Assembly (NCBI RefSeq): GCF_003710935.1
Contig: NZ_RHHS01000040.1
Span: 1 to 64,000, forward strand
Direction: 5' to 3'
DNA length: 64,000 nucleotides
Origin: Brevibacillus gelatini
GTDB taxonomy: Bacteria; Bacillota; Bacilli; Brevibacillales; Brevibacillaceae
This document shows, piece after piece, positions 28,116 through 36,420 of the stretch (the stretch's first letter is position 1; each line of letters begins with the position of its first letter). The position numbers and the translations under genes were made by a program. The notes under the pieces are model-generated. The model searched no databases. It was not told the DNA's origin and saw nothing but the letters and a program-made list of their open reading frames with translations.

Positions 28116-28928
28116 ATGAGAAAAGAAGCACAACTGACAAACGGCGTCAAACTGGCGTATGTGGAGGAAGGAACAGGCGAGCCGATCGTCTTGCTGCACG
28201 GCTTTTGCGGCAGCCTGAACTACTGGGACAAGCTCGTGCCGTTGTTGAAGCGCTCGCACCGCGTGATCGCCGTCGATTTGCGCGGCCACGGACACAGCTC
28301 TGCGCCGGATGAAGCGTATTCGATGGAGCGGTTCGCCGAAGACATTGCGCTTTTTGCGGCGGCAGTCGGCCTGGACAAGTTCCACCTGTTCGGGCACTCG
28401 CTCGGCGGCTACATTACGCTCGCTTTTGCCGAAAACTACCCGGACAAGCTGCTCGGCTTCGGATTGGTCCATTCCACGCCATATCCCGATGACGAGGCGG
28501 CCAAGGCCAACCGCAACAAAGGAGCCGACAGCATTCGCGAAAACGGCATGGAGCCGTTTATCAAGGCGCTCGTCCCCAAACTGTTCGCCCCGCAGCATGT
28601 AGCGTCGATGCCAGCAGAAGTACAGGCTGCCAAGGAAATCGGCCTGGCTACCAGCCCGATTGGAGCGATTCAGACGCTGTACGCCATGCGCGATCGCAAG
28701 GACCGCAACCACGTCTTGCGGGAGACGACGCTGCCTGTGCTGTTGGTCGCAGGCGCAGAGGACCAGATCATTCCCGTGTCCAAAACGTTCACGGTGCAAA
28801 AAAACAACGTCGTCGAAGCATTGCTGCCCGAAGCGGGACATATGGGCATGCTCGAAACACCGGAACAGTTGGCAGAAGCAATTGGCGGGTTTATCGAAAA
28901 GAACAGGAAAAGAGAACCATTGTCCTAG
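28116..28928 (+). CDS. Alpha/beta-fold hydrolase
   Basis: 270 residues. ATG 28116 is preferred over ATG 28110 because GGAG at 28103-28106 is then nine bases away. Oxyanion-hole HG is in VLLHGFCGSLNYW, the nucleophile Ser in the elbow GHSLGGY, the acid in AGAEDQIIP, and the catalytic His in AGHMGMLETPEQL. VIAVDLRGHGHS is the usual strand-4 motif. The substrate cannot be told; relatives include esterases, epoxide hydrolases and haloperoxidase-like enzymes. No signal peptide. Confidence 0.88.
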   Translation: MRKEAQLTNGVKLAYVEEGTGEPIVLLHGFCGSLNYWDKLVPLLKRSHRVIAVDLRGHGHSSAPDEAYSMERFAEDIALFAAAVGLDKFHLFGHSLGGYITLAFAENYPDKLLGFGLVHSTPYPDDEAAKANRNKGADSIRENGMEPFIKALVPKLFAPQHVASMPAEVQAAKEIGLATSPIGAIQTLYAMRDRKDRNHVLRETTLPVLLVAGAEDQIIPVSKTFTVQKNNVVEALLPEAGHMGMLETPEQLAEAIGGFIEKNRKREPLS

Positions 28929-28936
28929 AAAACTTT

Positions 28937-28944
28937 GTTATAAT
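28937..28944 (+). promoter_or_regulatory. Extended -10 promoter of the 5'-nucleotidase gene
   Basis: TGTTATAAT gives a perfect -10 (28939-28944) with the extended TG; a matching -35 is not evident. Confidence 0.5.
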
Positions 28945-28992
28945 GGAAGAGCTATCCTATCCAAATTACATAGATGAGAGGGGAATTTGAGC

Positions 28993-30867
28993 ATGAAAAA
29001 ATCACGTCGCGTGATGATGACAGCGTTTGCATCTGTCGTATTTGCATCGCTGATGTCAACCTCCGCACTCGCAGCTCCACTGCATCCTGTCAAACACGTT
29101 GACTGGATGGAGAAAAAAGCGATCGTCACTGCCGGACAAAATGGCGACCTGGCGCTGGATCGCGCTGTTACGCTTGCGGAGGCAACGGTTGTTTTCGCCA
29201 AGCTCAAAGGTGCACAAATCGGGACAGCAGCAAAAGGCGCACACTGGGCGACTCCTTATCTGGACTGGGCAAAAGGGCAAGGTGCAGTAACCCAGGATGA
29301 CTTCAAAAATCCGGGCCAGGTGCTGACGTCCGCGAAGCTGGCGCAACTGGCGGACAAACTCGGCTACAAAATCGCGCTCGACAGTAAAGCGACCGTGACG
29401 CGCGGCGAATTTTTCCAGGCTCTCGGTGATGCGGCAACGACCCACATTACAATCGCGCATACAAACGATACACACGGACACATTCAGGAAGACAAAAGCC
29501 AAAAGGAATACGGCTTTGCCAAAATTGCGACCTTGCTGAAAGAATGGCGCGCGGAAAACGACAACTTCCTCTTGCTCGACGCGGGTGATACGTTCCAAGG
29601 CACGATTTTCGTGAACCAGTTCAAAGGTGAGTCTGTCGTTCCGATCCTCAACAGCCTCGATTACAACGTGATGGCTGCGGGCAACCACGAGTTTGACTTT
29701 GGCTACGAGCAACTGCTCAAGCTGCGTGACATGCTGGAGCATCCGGTCATCTCCGCGAACGTGTTCAAGGCGGATGGCAAAGAGCTGTTGCTGCCAACCT
29801 TCAAGGCTGAGATCGGCGGCAAGAAGTTCGGGTTCGTCGGCTTTGTCGCGGAAGACACGCCAGTGCTGACTCACCCTGACAACGTCAAGGGCCTGACCTT
29901 CAAAAATCCGGTGGAGGTAGCGAAAGTCGTTGTCCCTGAGCTGAAAAAAGAAGTGGATCACGTCGTTGTCGTTTCCCACGTCGGGGTGGACGTAGACCGC
30001 GAGATCGCGAAAAACGTGCCTGGCATCGACTTGATCGTCGGCGGCCACTCCCATACCCCATTGACAACGCCTGAACTCGTAAACGGCACCTACATTGTAC
30101 AAGACTGGGAGTACGGCAAATCGCTCGGACGCGCTGACCTGTACTACCTGGGCAAAGAGCTGGTAGCGTTCAGCGGCGGTCTGAAAGAATACGATGAAAC
30201 CGTCGTGGCTGACCCGGAAATTGACAAAATGGTTCAGGAAATTGTGAAAAAAATTGATACCGTAATGAATGTCGTGATTGCGAAATCCGAGGTTCCGCTC
30301 GACGGCGATCGCGCACTGATCCGGACAAAGGAAACAAACGTAGGCAACCTGATTGCCGACATCATGCTGGAGCGCACCAAGTCCATCAAAGGATACGAGG
30401 CAGATGTAGCGCTGGCAAACGGCGGCGGTATCCGCACGCAACTTCCGGCAGGCGACATTACGAAGAAAGACTTGTACACACTGCTGCCGTTCGAAAACAA
30501 TACGCTGGCGATTGTGGAAGTGACAGGCGAGGAACTGAAGCAGGCACTGGAGAACGGTGTCAGCCAGGTGGAAACAGGCGCAGGACGCTTCCCGCAAATC
30601 AGCGGCATGAGCTTTACGTACAACCCGACCAAGCCTGCAGGCGAGCGTGTTCTGGAAGTGAAGGTAGGCGACAAGCCGCTTGATCTGACCAAAACGTACA
30701 AAGTAGCGACCATCGACTTCCTGGCAGCAGGCGGAGACGGCTATGAATCGCTCAAAAAGCCGTTCTTCAACACAGGCTTGTCCATGTACAGCATCGTGGA
30801 AGAAAGTCTGATGAAACGCAAAGTGGTCAATCCGAAAGTGGAAGGCCGCATCGTCGAAGTGAAATAA
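28993..30867 (+). CDS. Surface 5'-nucleotidase with N-terminal SLH-like region
   Basis: 624 residues; ATG 28993 behind AGAGGGGA (a TTG six bases upstream is too close to the site). Signal peptide to about residue 29 (SLMSTSALAAP). Residues 35-145 look like S-layer-homology repeats (W-KKAIV-LDRAVTLAEATVVFAKL; TPYLDWAKGQGAV..LTSAKLAQLADKLGY; TRGEFFQAL). A metallophosphatase domain follows: HTNDTHGHI, LLDAGDTFQGT, AAGNHEFDFG, VVVSHVGVD, IVGGHSHT. The C-terminal 5'-nucleotidase domain has NGGGIRTQLPAGDIT and FLAAGGDGY. It probably hydrolyses extracellular nucleotides while held in the cell envelope. Confidence 0.92.
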   Translation: MKKSRRVMMTAFASVVFASLMSTSALAAPLHPVKHVDWMEKKAIVTAGQNGDLALDRAVTLAEATVVFAKLKGAQIGTAAKGAHWATPYLDWAKGQGAVTQDDFKNPGQVLTSAKLAQLADKLGYKIALDSKATVTRGEFFQALGDAATTHITIAHTNDTHGHIQEDKSQKEYGFAKIATLLKEWRAENDNFLLLDAGDTFQGTIFVNQFKGESVVPILNSLDYNVMAAGNHEFDFGYEQLLKLRDMLEHPVISANVFKADGKELLLPTFKAEIGGKKFGFVGFVAEDTPVLTHPDNVKGLTFKNPVEVAKVVVPELKKEVDHVVVVSHVGVDVDREIAKNVPGIDLIVGGHSHTPLTTPELVNGTYIVQDWEYGKSLGRADLYYLGKELVAFSGGLKEYDETVVADPEIDKMVQEIVKKIDTVMNVVIAKSEVPLDGDRALIRTKETNVGNLIADIMLERTKSIKGYEADVALANGGGIRTQLPAGDITKKDLYTLLPFENNTLAIVEVTGEELKQALENGVSQVETGAGRFPQISGMSFTYNPTKPAGERVLEVKVGDKPLDLTKTYKVATIDFLAAGGDGYESLKKPFFNTGLSMYSIVEESLMKRKVVNPKVEGRIVEVK

Positions 30868-30883
30868 GCTTGCACACGAAAGC

Positions 30884-30918
30884 AAGGACAGGGAGCGCGT
30901 TACTCCCTGTCCTTTTAT
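30884..30918 (+). terminator. Terminator after the 5'-nucleotidase gene
   Basis: AAGGACAGGGAG (30884-30895) pairs with CTCCCTGTCCTT (30903-30914), a 12-bp perfect stem, followed by TTTATAT. Confidence 0.88.
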
Positions 30919-30974
30919 ATCATAAAGTACCTTGCAATATGCAATACCTCTTTGGTAAGCTTTGACATGGGTGA

Positions 30975-30991
30975 TGTACATTGAACGTACA
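30975..30991 (+). promoter_or_regulatory. Inverted repeat over the padR start, candidate autoregulatory operator
   Basis: TGTAC-N7-GTACA straddles the TTG start at 30981. PadR proteins often bind ATGT/ACAT-type repeats at their own promoters; this is the only clear palindrome here. Confidence 0.4.
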
Positions 30992-31310
30992 GTTTAAAAA
31001 AGGTGTCCTGGAGCTGTGTGTTCTCGTTTTGACAGCGAAGCGGGACAGATACGGATACGAACTGGTCGCAAGCATCTCGGAGCGGTTTCATATCGCCGAA
31101 GGAACGGTATACCCTTTGCTGCGGCGCTTGACCCAGGAAGGCTTTTTCATAACCTATTTGGCAGAGTCGCAAGAGGGTCCGCCGCGAAAATATTATCACC
31201 TGACGGAGCGAGGGAGACAGTACATGAACGATCTCGTGCTGGAATGGCGAATATTCAATAGCGGCGTCAACGAAATGATCGAGGAGGGACTGGGCTATGA
31301 CAAGGCGTGA
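30981..31310 (+). CDS. PadR-family transcriptional regulator
   Basis: 109 residues with a TTG start at 30981. The winged helix shows the PadR signature: LELCVLVLTAKRDRYGYEL, the recognition region HIAEGTVYPLLRRLTQEGF, and wing RKYYHLTERGRQYM. It is short, like the subfamily-2 PadR regulators that control an adjacent DUF1700/DUF4097 pair. Its stop overlaps the next start by 14 bases. The inducer is not known. Confidence 0.9.
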   Translation: MNVQFKKGVLELCVLVLTAKRDRYGYELVASISERFHIAEGTVYPLLRRLTQEGFFITYLAESQEGPPRKYYHLTERGRQYMNDLVLEWRIFNSGVNEMIEEGLGYDKA

Positions 31311-31848
31311 GTTTATGGACGAGCTGGGCGCATTGCTTGGCGAATTGCCGGACAAGGAGCGTCTGGACATTCTCGCTGATTATACGGAGCATTTTTTGAT
31401 CGGGATCAAGCAGGGAAAAAGCGAACACGAAATTGCCGAAAGCCTGGGCAGTCCAAAAGCAGTAGCGAGAGAACTGCTTGCGGGCTACCGGATCGATCAG
31501 GCGCAGTCGAATGCGTCCGTTGGCAACATGTCCAGGGCGATCATTGCCACAATCAGTTTGGGCTTTTTTAATCTCGTGTTTGTGCTGGGGCCGTTTTTCG
31601 GACTGATTGGCGTGCTGGTCGCCTGTTACGCCGTTTCCTTGTCGCTTTTGGTGGCACCGCTCGGCATTTTGATGGAATACGGAGTTCCCGCGCCGTCGCC
31701 GGAACGGCTGTTGCTTTTGTTCGGAAGTCTGGTTTCCATCGGACTGGGGGGAATGTTGGCGGTAGGCTTGCTGCGGTTGACCAAATGGCTGTACCGTCTG
31801 TTCCTGAAGTATCTGCAGTTTAACGTGCAGATGATTAGGGGGAAATAA
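31297..31848 (+). CDS. DUF1700 (HAAS) membrane protein
   Basis: 183 residues. The N-terminal 60 residues form the helical HAAS-type domain (RREFMDELGALLGELPDKERLDIL..YTEHF, then SEHEIAESLGSPKAVAREL). At least three hydrophobic segments follow (IIATISLGFFNLVFVLG; FFGLIGVLVACYAVSLSLLV; GLGGMLAVGLLRLT). Proteins of this type accompany PadR regulators and DUF4097 proteins and are thought to take part in envelope sensing. It lies between the two, coupled at both ends. Confidence 0.88.
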   Translation: MTRREFMDELGALLGELPDKERLDILADYTEHFLIGIKQGKSEHEIAESLGSPKAVARELLAGYRIDQAQSNASVGNMSRAIIATISLGFFNLVFVLGPFFGLIGVLVACYAVSLSLLVAPLGILMEYGVPAPSPERLLLLFGSLVSIGLGGMLAVGLLRLTKWLYRLFLKYLQFNVQMIRGK

Positions 31849-31849
31849 G

Positions 31850-32698
31850 ATGAAGAATTGGGGAAGAAAACTGTTCGGACTAAGCTTGCTGTTGTTTGTC
31901 GTGGGCGTGTGCGGACTCATCTGGCTGTTTGCGAGACAGGAGCACTTCGTGTTTTCCTTAAAAAAATTAGAGGATGTGCGCGTCATCGAGCAGCCGTTCA
32001 AGGCGGTCTCCATAGAGACGGCAACAGCGGATCTCGTCATTACGCCGACGAAAACGGCACAAGCGACTGTGCGCCTGACAGGGGAAATCTCGGAGCAACA
32101 CAAGGAACGGCTGCAATTGACGAGCGAAGTCACAGAAGACGGAACCTTGCGCGTCCAGTTGCAGGAAAAGCTGTTCGTCAGTCTGTTTTACCCAGGCAGC
32201 GAGGATTTGAGACTGGAAATCATGCTGCCGGAAAAAGAGTACGAGAGCATTCGGCTGGAAACGGCTACGGGAGACATCAAAAGCGGAGTGCTCACGGCGA
32301 AAACGGGGAAAGTATCGTCCGGCGCAGGTGATGTCGATTTGACCGGGTATGCGGGAGAGCGCCTGGACGTGCGGACGGATACGGGCGATCTGAAGCTGGC
32401 TGGAATTCGCGCCACCTTGAACGTCTACAGCTCTACAGGTGAAATCGACAAACTCGTCTTGCCTGAGTTGACGCAAGATGTAACCGTGCGCACGGATACG
32501 GGTGATGTGCGGATTGAGGTGGAAAAGCTGCCGGAAGCAGCGCAGTTGGAGCTGGCATCCGACGTGGGAGACATCGAGGTCCAGTGGGCCAACCTCTCCT
32601 TTGCCAAAAGAGAAGAGCAAAACATCAAGGCATCTGTCGGGACAGGCGGTCCAAAACTGGCTGTGAAAAGTTCTACCGGAGATATTCGCATTCAATAG
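31850..32698 (+). CDS. DUF4097 adhesin-like envelope protein
   Basis: 282 residues, ATG 31850, one base after the preceding stop. One N-terminal membrane helix (about 8-26) precedes an extracytoplasmic repeat of short strands with the DUF4097 pattern, recurring as ETATGDIKSG, SSGAGDVDL, RTDTGDLKL, SSTGEIDKL, RTDTGDVRI, ASDVGDIEV and SSTGDIRI. Such repeats predict a parallel beta-helix. Related YvlB-type proteins belong to envelope-stress regulons, so a cell-surface role is likely; exact function unknown. Confidence 0.88.
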   Translation: MKNWGRKLFGLSLLLFVVGVCGLIWLFARQEHFVFSLKKLEDVRVIEQPFKAVSIETATADLVITPTKTAQATVRLTGEISEQHKERLQLTSEVTEDGTLRVQLQEKLFVSLFYPGSEDLRLEIMLPEKEYESIRLETATGDIKSGVLTAKTGKVSSGAGDVDLTGYAGERLDVRTDTGDLKLAGIRATLNVYSSTGEIDKLVLPELTQDVTVRTDTGDVRIEVEKLPEAAQLELASDVGDIEVQWANLSFAKREEQNIKASVGTGGPKLAVKSSTGDIRIQ

Positions 32699-32754
32699 TA
32701 AAAGTCTGGAAACAATAATGGATAGGATTGGAAGAGGCGCGAAACGAAAAGATT

Positions 32755-32784
32755 TTGACACAAAAGAGTCATTACTTGTCGAAT
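32755..32784 (+). promoter_or_regulatory. Candidate promoter of hemE
   Basis: A perfect -35 TTGACA (32755-32760) with a poor -10 TCGAAT (32779-32784) at 18 bases. Confidence 0.35.
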
Positions 32785-32838
32785 ACCCAATGGTATCATA
32801 TTGATGGGATAGATTATTGTGCAAAGAGAGGTTTATTC

Positions 32839-33876
32839 ATGACTTCCAAACCATTTAACGATACGTTTTTGAAAGCATGTCGCGGGGAGGCGACAGAGCG
32901 TGTCCCTGTCTGGTATATGCGCCAGGCGGGACGCTATCAGCCTGAATACCGCGCCATCCGCGCGAAGTATAGCTTTTTTGAAATGAACTACATACCGGAA
33001 GTATGTGCGGAAGTGACGCGTCTGCCTGTCGAACAGCTGGGCGTGGATGCTGCCATTTTGTTTGCCGACATCATGACGCCGTTAAAGCCGATTGGGGTCG
33101 ATGTGAACATCGAGTCGGGCGTTGGCCCTGTGATCGGCAATCCGATTACCTCGCTCGCGGATGTAGAGCGCCTGCAAGACCTGGAGCCGGAAACGCACGT
33201 GCCGTATATTATGGAATCGATCAAGCTGTTGCGCGAGCAGCTGTCCGTCCCGCTGATCGGCTTTGCGGGAGCGCCATTCACGCTCGCCAGCTACATGATT
33301 GAGGGCGGTCCTTCCAAGCATTACCACAAGACAAAGGCGTTCATGTACACCGAACCGGCTGCCTGGCAGGCATTGATGGACAAGCTCGGCGACATGACCA
33401 TCACCTACCTGAAGGCACAGATCAAGGCCGGGGCGCAAGCGGTTCAGGTGTTTGACTCCTGGGTAGGCGCGTTGAATGACGAAGATTACCGCGAGTACAT
33501 TACGCCTGTGATGACGCGAATTTTCCAGGCGCTGAAAGAAACCGGAGTACCGACGATCTATTTCGGGATCGGGGCGGGTCATCTTCTGCTGGATTGGAAC
33601 CGCTTGCCTGTCGATGTTGTCGGTCTGGACTGGCGCACTTCGATTACAACCGCACGAAACATGGGCGTTACCAAAACGCTTCAGGGCAATCTCGACCCGA
33701 CACTGCTGCTCGCTCCGTGGGAGAAGCTCGAAGCCAAAGCAAAAGAAATTCTCGACGAAGGAACAAAGCAGCCGGGATTCATTTTCAATCTGGGGCACGG
33801 TGTCTTCCCTGACGCCAAAGTAGAAACGCTGCAAAAATTGACCGCGTTCATCCACAGCTACAAAAGGGACGTGTGA
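32839..33876 (+). CDS. hemE: Uroporphyrinogen decarboxylase
   Basis: 345 residues from ATG 32839 behind AAAGAGAGG; the in-frame sequence upstream is not conserved-looking. It converts uroporphyrinogen III to coproporphyrinogen III. Motifs: the signature [16 protein letters not shown] (about 19-34) with its catalytic Arg pair, [13 protein letters not shown] with the key Asp, [24 protein letters not shown], and NLGHGVFPD at the end. First gene of the hemEHY operon, 16 bases before hemH. Confidence 0.96.
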   Translation: MTSKPFNDTFLKACRGEATERVPVWYMRQAGRYQPEYRAIRAKYSFFEMNYIPEVCAEVTRLPVEQLGVDAAILFADIMTPLKPIGVDVNIESGVGPVIGNPITSLADVERLQDLEPETHVPYIMESIKLLREQLSVPLIGFAGAPFTLASYMIEGGPSKHYHKTKAFMYTEPAAWQALMDKLGDMTITYLKAQIKAGAQAVQVFDSWVGALNDEDYREYITPVMTRIFQALKETGVPTIYFGIGAGHLLLDWNRLPVDVVGLDWRTSITTARNMGVTKTLQGNLDPTLLLAPWEKLEAKAKEILDEGTKQPGFIFNLGHGVFPDAKVETLQKLTAFIHSYKRDV

Positions 33877-33892
33877 CCAGGAGGGGTATGAG

Positions 33893-34825
33893 ATGGCAAA
33901 GCCAAAAACAGGGCTTTTGTTGATGGCGTATGGAACGCCGCGCAGCCCGGAAGAGATTGAGCCGTACTACACGCACATTCGGCGTGGCCGCAAGCCGCCG
34001 CAGGAACTGCTGGACGATCTGAGGGCGCGTTATGAGGCAGTCGACGGCCTGAATCGGTTTGCCGACATCACAGACGAGCAGGTGCGCGCGCTGGAGCGGG
34101 AGATGAATGAGCGCTATCCGGACCGGGAGTTTGTCGGCTACCTGGGGCTCAAGCACATCGCGCCGTTTGTGGAGGACGCCGTTGAACAAATGAAGCGCGA
34201 CGGGATTACCGAGGCGATCAGCCTGGTGCTCGCTCCGCATTACTCCAGCTACAGCGTCAAGGAATACAACGGCAGAGCTTGTGAGCATTCCGAAGCAATC
34301 GGCGGTCCGAAAATCACCTGTATCGACAGTTGGTACAAGGAGCCGGGCTTCATTGCGTACTGGGCAAAAGCAATCGAGGACACGTTTGCTGCGATGCCAG
34401 CTGAAGAACGCGAACAAGCCGTGGTCATTTTCTCCGCGCACAGCCTGCCGGAAAAAATCCTGAAATCCGGGGACCCGTATCCGCAGCAACTGGAGGACAC
34501 CGCCAGACTGATCGCCGAGCAGGCAGGGATTGAACGGTACGCAATCGGCTGGCAGAGCGCCGGGAATACACCGGAGCCGTGGCTTGGCCCGGACGTCCAG
34601 GATTTGACGAGAGAGCTGTATTCGACGCACGGCTATCGCTCCTTTGTCTATTGTCCGGTCGGATTTGTCGCGGAGCATCTGGAAGTTTTGTACGATAACG
34701 ATATGGAATGCAAGGCAGTCACGGAAGAACTGGGTGTACAGTACCATCGTCCTCCGATGCCGAACGCCAGACCTGCGTTTATCTCCTGTCTGGCTGATGC
34801 CATCGAGAAAAAGCTGGCGAACTAG
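33893..34825 (+). CDS. hemH: Ferrochelatase (coproporphyrin III type)
   Basis: 310 residues, ATG 33893 behind AGGAGGGG. It inserts ferrous iron; in Firmicutes the substrate is coproporphyrin III. Visible are [20 protein letters not shown], the metal-site His in [10 protein letters not shown], the [10 protein letters not shown] motif with the second catalytic His, [18 protein letters not shown], and [17 protein letters not shown] with the conserved Glu. Monomeric soluble Bacillus-type length. 12 bases upstream of hemY. Confidence 0.95.
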   Translation: MAKPKTGLLLMAYGTPRSPEEIEPYYTHIRRGRKPPQELLDDLRARYEAVDGLNRFADITDEQVRALEREMNERYPDREFVGYLGLKHIAPFVEDAVEQMKRDGITEAISLVLAPHYSSYSVKEYNGRACEHSEAIGGPKITCIDSWYKEPGFIAYWAKAIEDTFAAMPAEEREQAVVIFSAHSLPEKILKSGDPYPQQLEDTARLIAEQAGIERYAIGWQSAGNTPEPWLGPDVQDLTRELYSTHGYRSFVYCPVGFVAEHLEVLYDNDMECKAVTEELGVQYHRPPMPNARPAFISCLADAIEKKLAN

Positions 34826-34837
34826 GAGATGGATCAC

Positions 34838-36247
34838 ATGAGTGAGAAATCATGTCATGTCACGATTGTTGGCGGCGGCATCACCGGATTGACCGCTGCT
34901 TTTTACTTGCAAAAAGAGATCGAGGCCAAGCGGCTGCCGATCCGCTTCCAGCTGATCGAGGAACAAGACCGTCTTGGCGGCAAAATCAAGACATGGCGGC
35001 ACGAAGGCTTCGTTATTGAGCTGGGGCCCGATTCCTTTTTGGAGCGGAAAACAAGTGCAGGCGAGCTGGCGGCAGACCTTGGGCTTGCCGATGAACTGGT
35101 TCGCAACAGTACCGGACAGGCGTACATTTGGCACAAGGATCGGCTGATGGCGATTCCGGAAGGGGCCGTGATGGGCGTGCCGACCCGGCTGATGCCTTTT
35201 GTCACGACAGACCTGATCTCCTGGCCGGGCAAAATTCGCGCAGCACTCGACCTGATCCTGCCCGCTTCCAAAGGGAACGAAGACATTTCCGTAGGAGAGT
35301 TTTTCCGGCGCAGGCTTGGCGACGAGGTCATCGACAACCTGATTCAGCCGCTTTTGTCCGGCGTCTACTCCGGCGATCTCGACAACCTCAGCCTGCTCGC
35401 GAGCTTCCCGCAGTTTGCGCAAATGGAAAAACAGCACCGCAGCCTGATTTTGGCGATGAAGCATTCCCGTCCGCAGGCGAAGACGCAGGGCAAGCCAAAA
35501 GGCATTTTCCTGACGCTCGCAAACGGCTTGCAATCGCTTGTGGAAGGCATCGAAAAAAGCTTGCCCAGTGAAGTGCTGCAAAAAAACAGCGGGGTAGCCA
35601 AGCTGGAAAAGCAGGCGAACGGCAAGTACACCCTTGTTTTGAAAAACGGCCAGGTGATCGAGACGGACGCTGTCTTGTTCACGGTGCCGCACGCCGTGAC
35701 GGAGCCTTTGCTCAGACCGTATGCCAGTGTGCCTGCTCTGCCTGCTGCCAAGCCGCACATGGTGGCGACGATTGCGATGGCATTTCCCGAGAGCGGCATT
35801 GAGCTGGGGATGGAAGGGACAGGCTTCATCGTGCCGCGAAACTCGGGTGCGACGATTACGGCCTGTACGTGGGCGCATCGCAAATGGCCGCACATGGCCC
35901 CGAAAAACAAGGCGCTTTTGCGCAGCTTTGTCGGAAGAGCGACAGAACAATCGTTCATGCAGATGACGGATGAAGAGATTTTGGAGGTCGTGCTGCGCGA
36001 TCTGCGCAAAATCATGACGATTCGCCAGCCGCCTGAGTTTTACAGTGTGACGCGCCTGCAAAATGCGATTCCGTACGTAGTCGGCCATCAGGCGTGGGTA
36101 AAAGACGTAAGGCAGAAGCTGCAAACGAACCTGCCGGGTGTATTGGTGGCAGGCGCCTCCTATGACGGAGTGGGCGTGCCTGATTGTATTGCGCAAGGAA
36201 AAAAAGCGGTTTCGGAATTGATTGCATCTGTGCAACCGGGGAGATAA
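34838..36247 (+). CDS. hemY: Coproporphyrinogen III oxidase (HemY/CgoX type)
   Basis: 469 residues; ATG 34838 lies nine bases after GGAG, whereas the ATG at 34829 is too near. A flavoprotein amine-oxidase fold: dinucleotide-binding VTIVGGGITGLTAAFYLQ (9-26), the second half RLGGKIKTW, and the closing FAD motif VLVAGASYDGVGVPDCI. In Gram-positives this enzyme oxidises coproporphyrinogen to coproporphyrin ahead of HemH. HemQ is not encoded in the window. Confidence 0.94.
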   Translation: MSEKSCHVTIVGGGITGLTAAFYLQKEIEAKRLPIRFQLIEEQDRLGGKIKTWRHEGFVIELGPDSFLERKTSAGELAADLGLADELVRNSTGQAYIWHKDRLMAIPEGAVMGVPTRLMPFVTTDLISWPGKIRAALDLILPASKGNEDISVGEFFRRRLGDEVIDNLIQPLLSGVYSGDLDNLSLLASFPQFAQMEKQHRSLILAMKHSRPQAKTQGKPKGIFLTLANGLQSLVEGIEKSLPSEVLQKNSGVAKLEKQANGKYTLVLKNGQVIETDAVLFTVPHAVTEPLLRPYASVPALPAAKPHMVATIAMAFPESGIELGMEGTGFIVPRNSGATITACTWAHRKWPHMAPKNKALLRSFVGRATEQSFMQMTDEEILEVVLRDLRKIMTIRQPPEFYSVTRLQNAIPYVVGHQAWVKDVRQKLQTNLPGVLVAGASYDGVGVPDCIAQGKKAVSELIASVQPGR

Positions 36248-36262
36248 CCCCGGTTTTTCCTT
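36234..36262 (+). terminator. Terminator overlapping the end of hemY
   Basis: AACCGGGG (36234-36241) pairs with CCCCGGTT (36248-36255), followed by TTTCCTTTTTT. The hemY stop codon lies in the loop. Confidence 0.85.
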
Positions 36263-36269
36263 TTTTCGG

Positions 36270-36298
36270 TGCTAAACGGCTCGTCCTGTCCATATAGT
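36270..36298 (+). promoter_or_regulatory. Candidate sigma-E promoter of spoVID
   Basis: CATATAGT (36291-36298) fits the sigma-E -10 CATAnnnT; 14 bases before it TGCTAAA is a poor -35. spoVID is sigma-E dependent in Bacillus. Confidence 0.4.
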
Positions 36299-36317
36299 AT
36301 AGGGAAATGTCCTGCAC

Positions 36318-36377
36318 TTGGTCGATTACAGGCTGCCTGCATCTGTATCGGCCTTGGCGCAACAAGGCATCGACCAA
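36318..36377 (+). ncRNA. Structured leader (three-way junction) upstream of spoVID
   Basis: TTGGTCGAT (36318-36326) pairs perfectly with ATCGACCAA (36369-36377). Inside are hairpins CAGG (36329-36332)/CCTG (36336-36339) and GCCTTG (36351-36356)/CAAGGC (36363-36368), giving a compact three-way junction about 43 bases before the spoVID start. No known family was recognised. Confidence 0.4.
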
Positions 36378-36420
36378 AACAAGCTTGGCGAAGCCAGGTT
36401 TCGAAAAAGGAGGAGCACGA

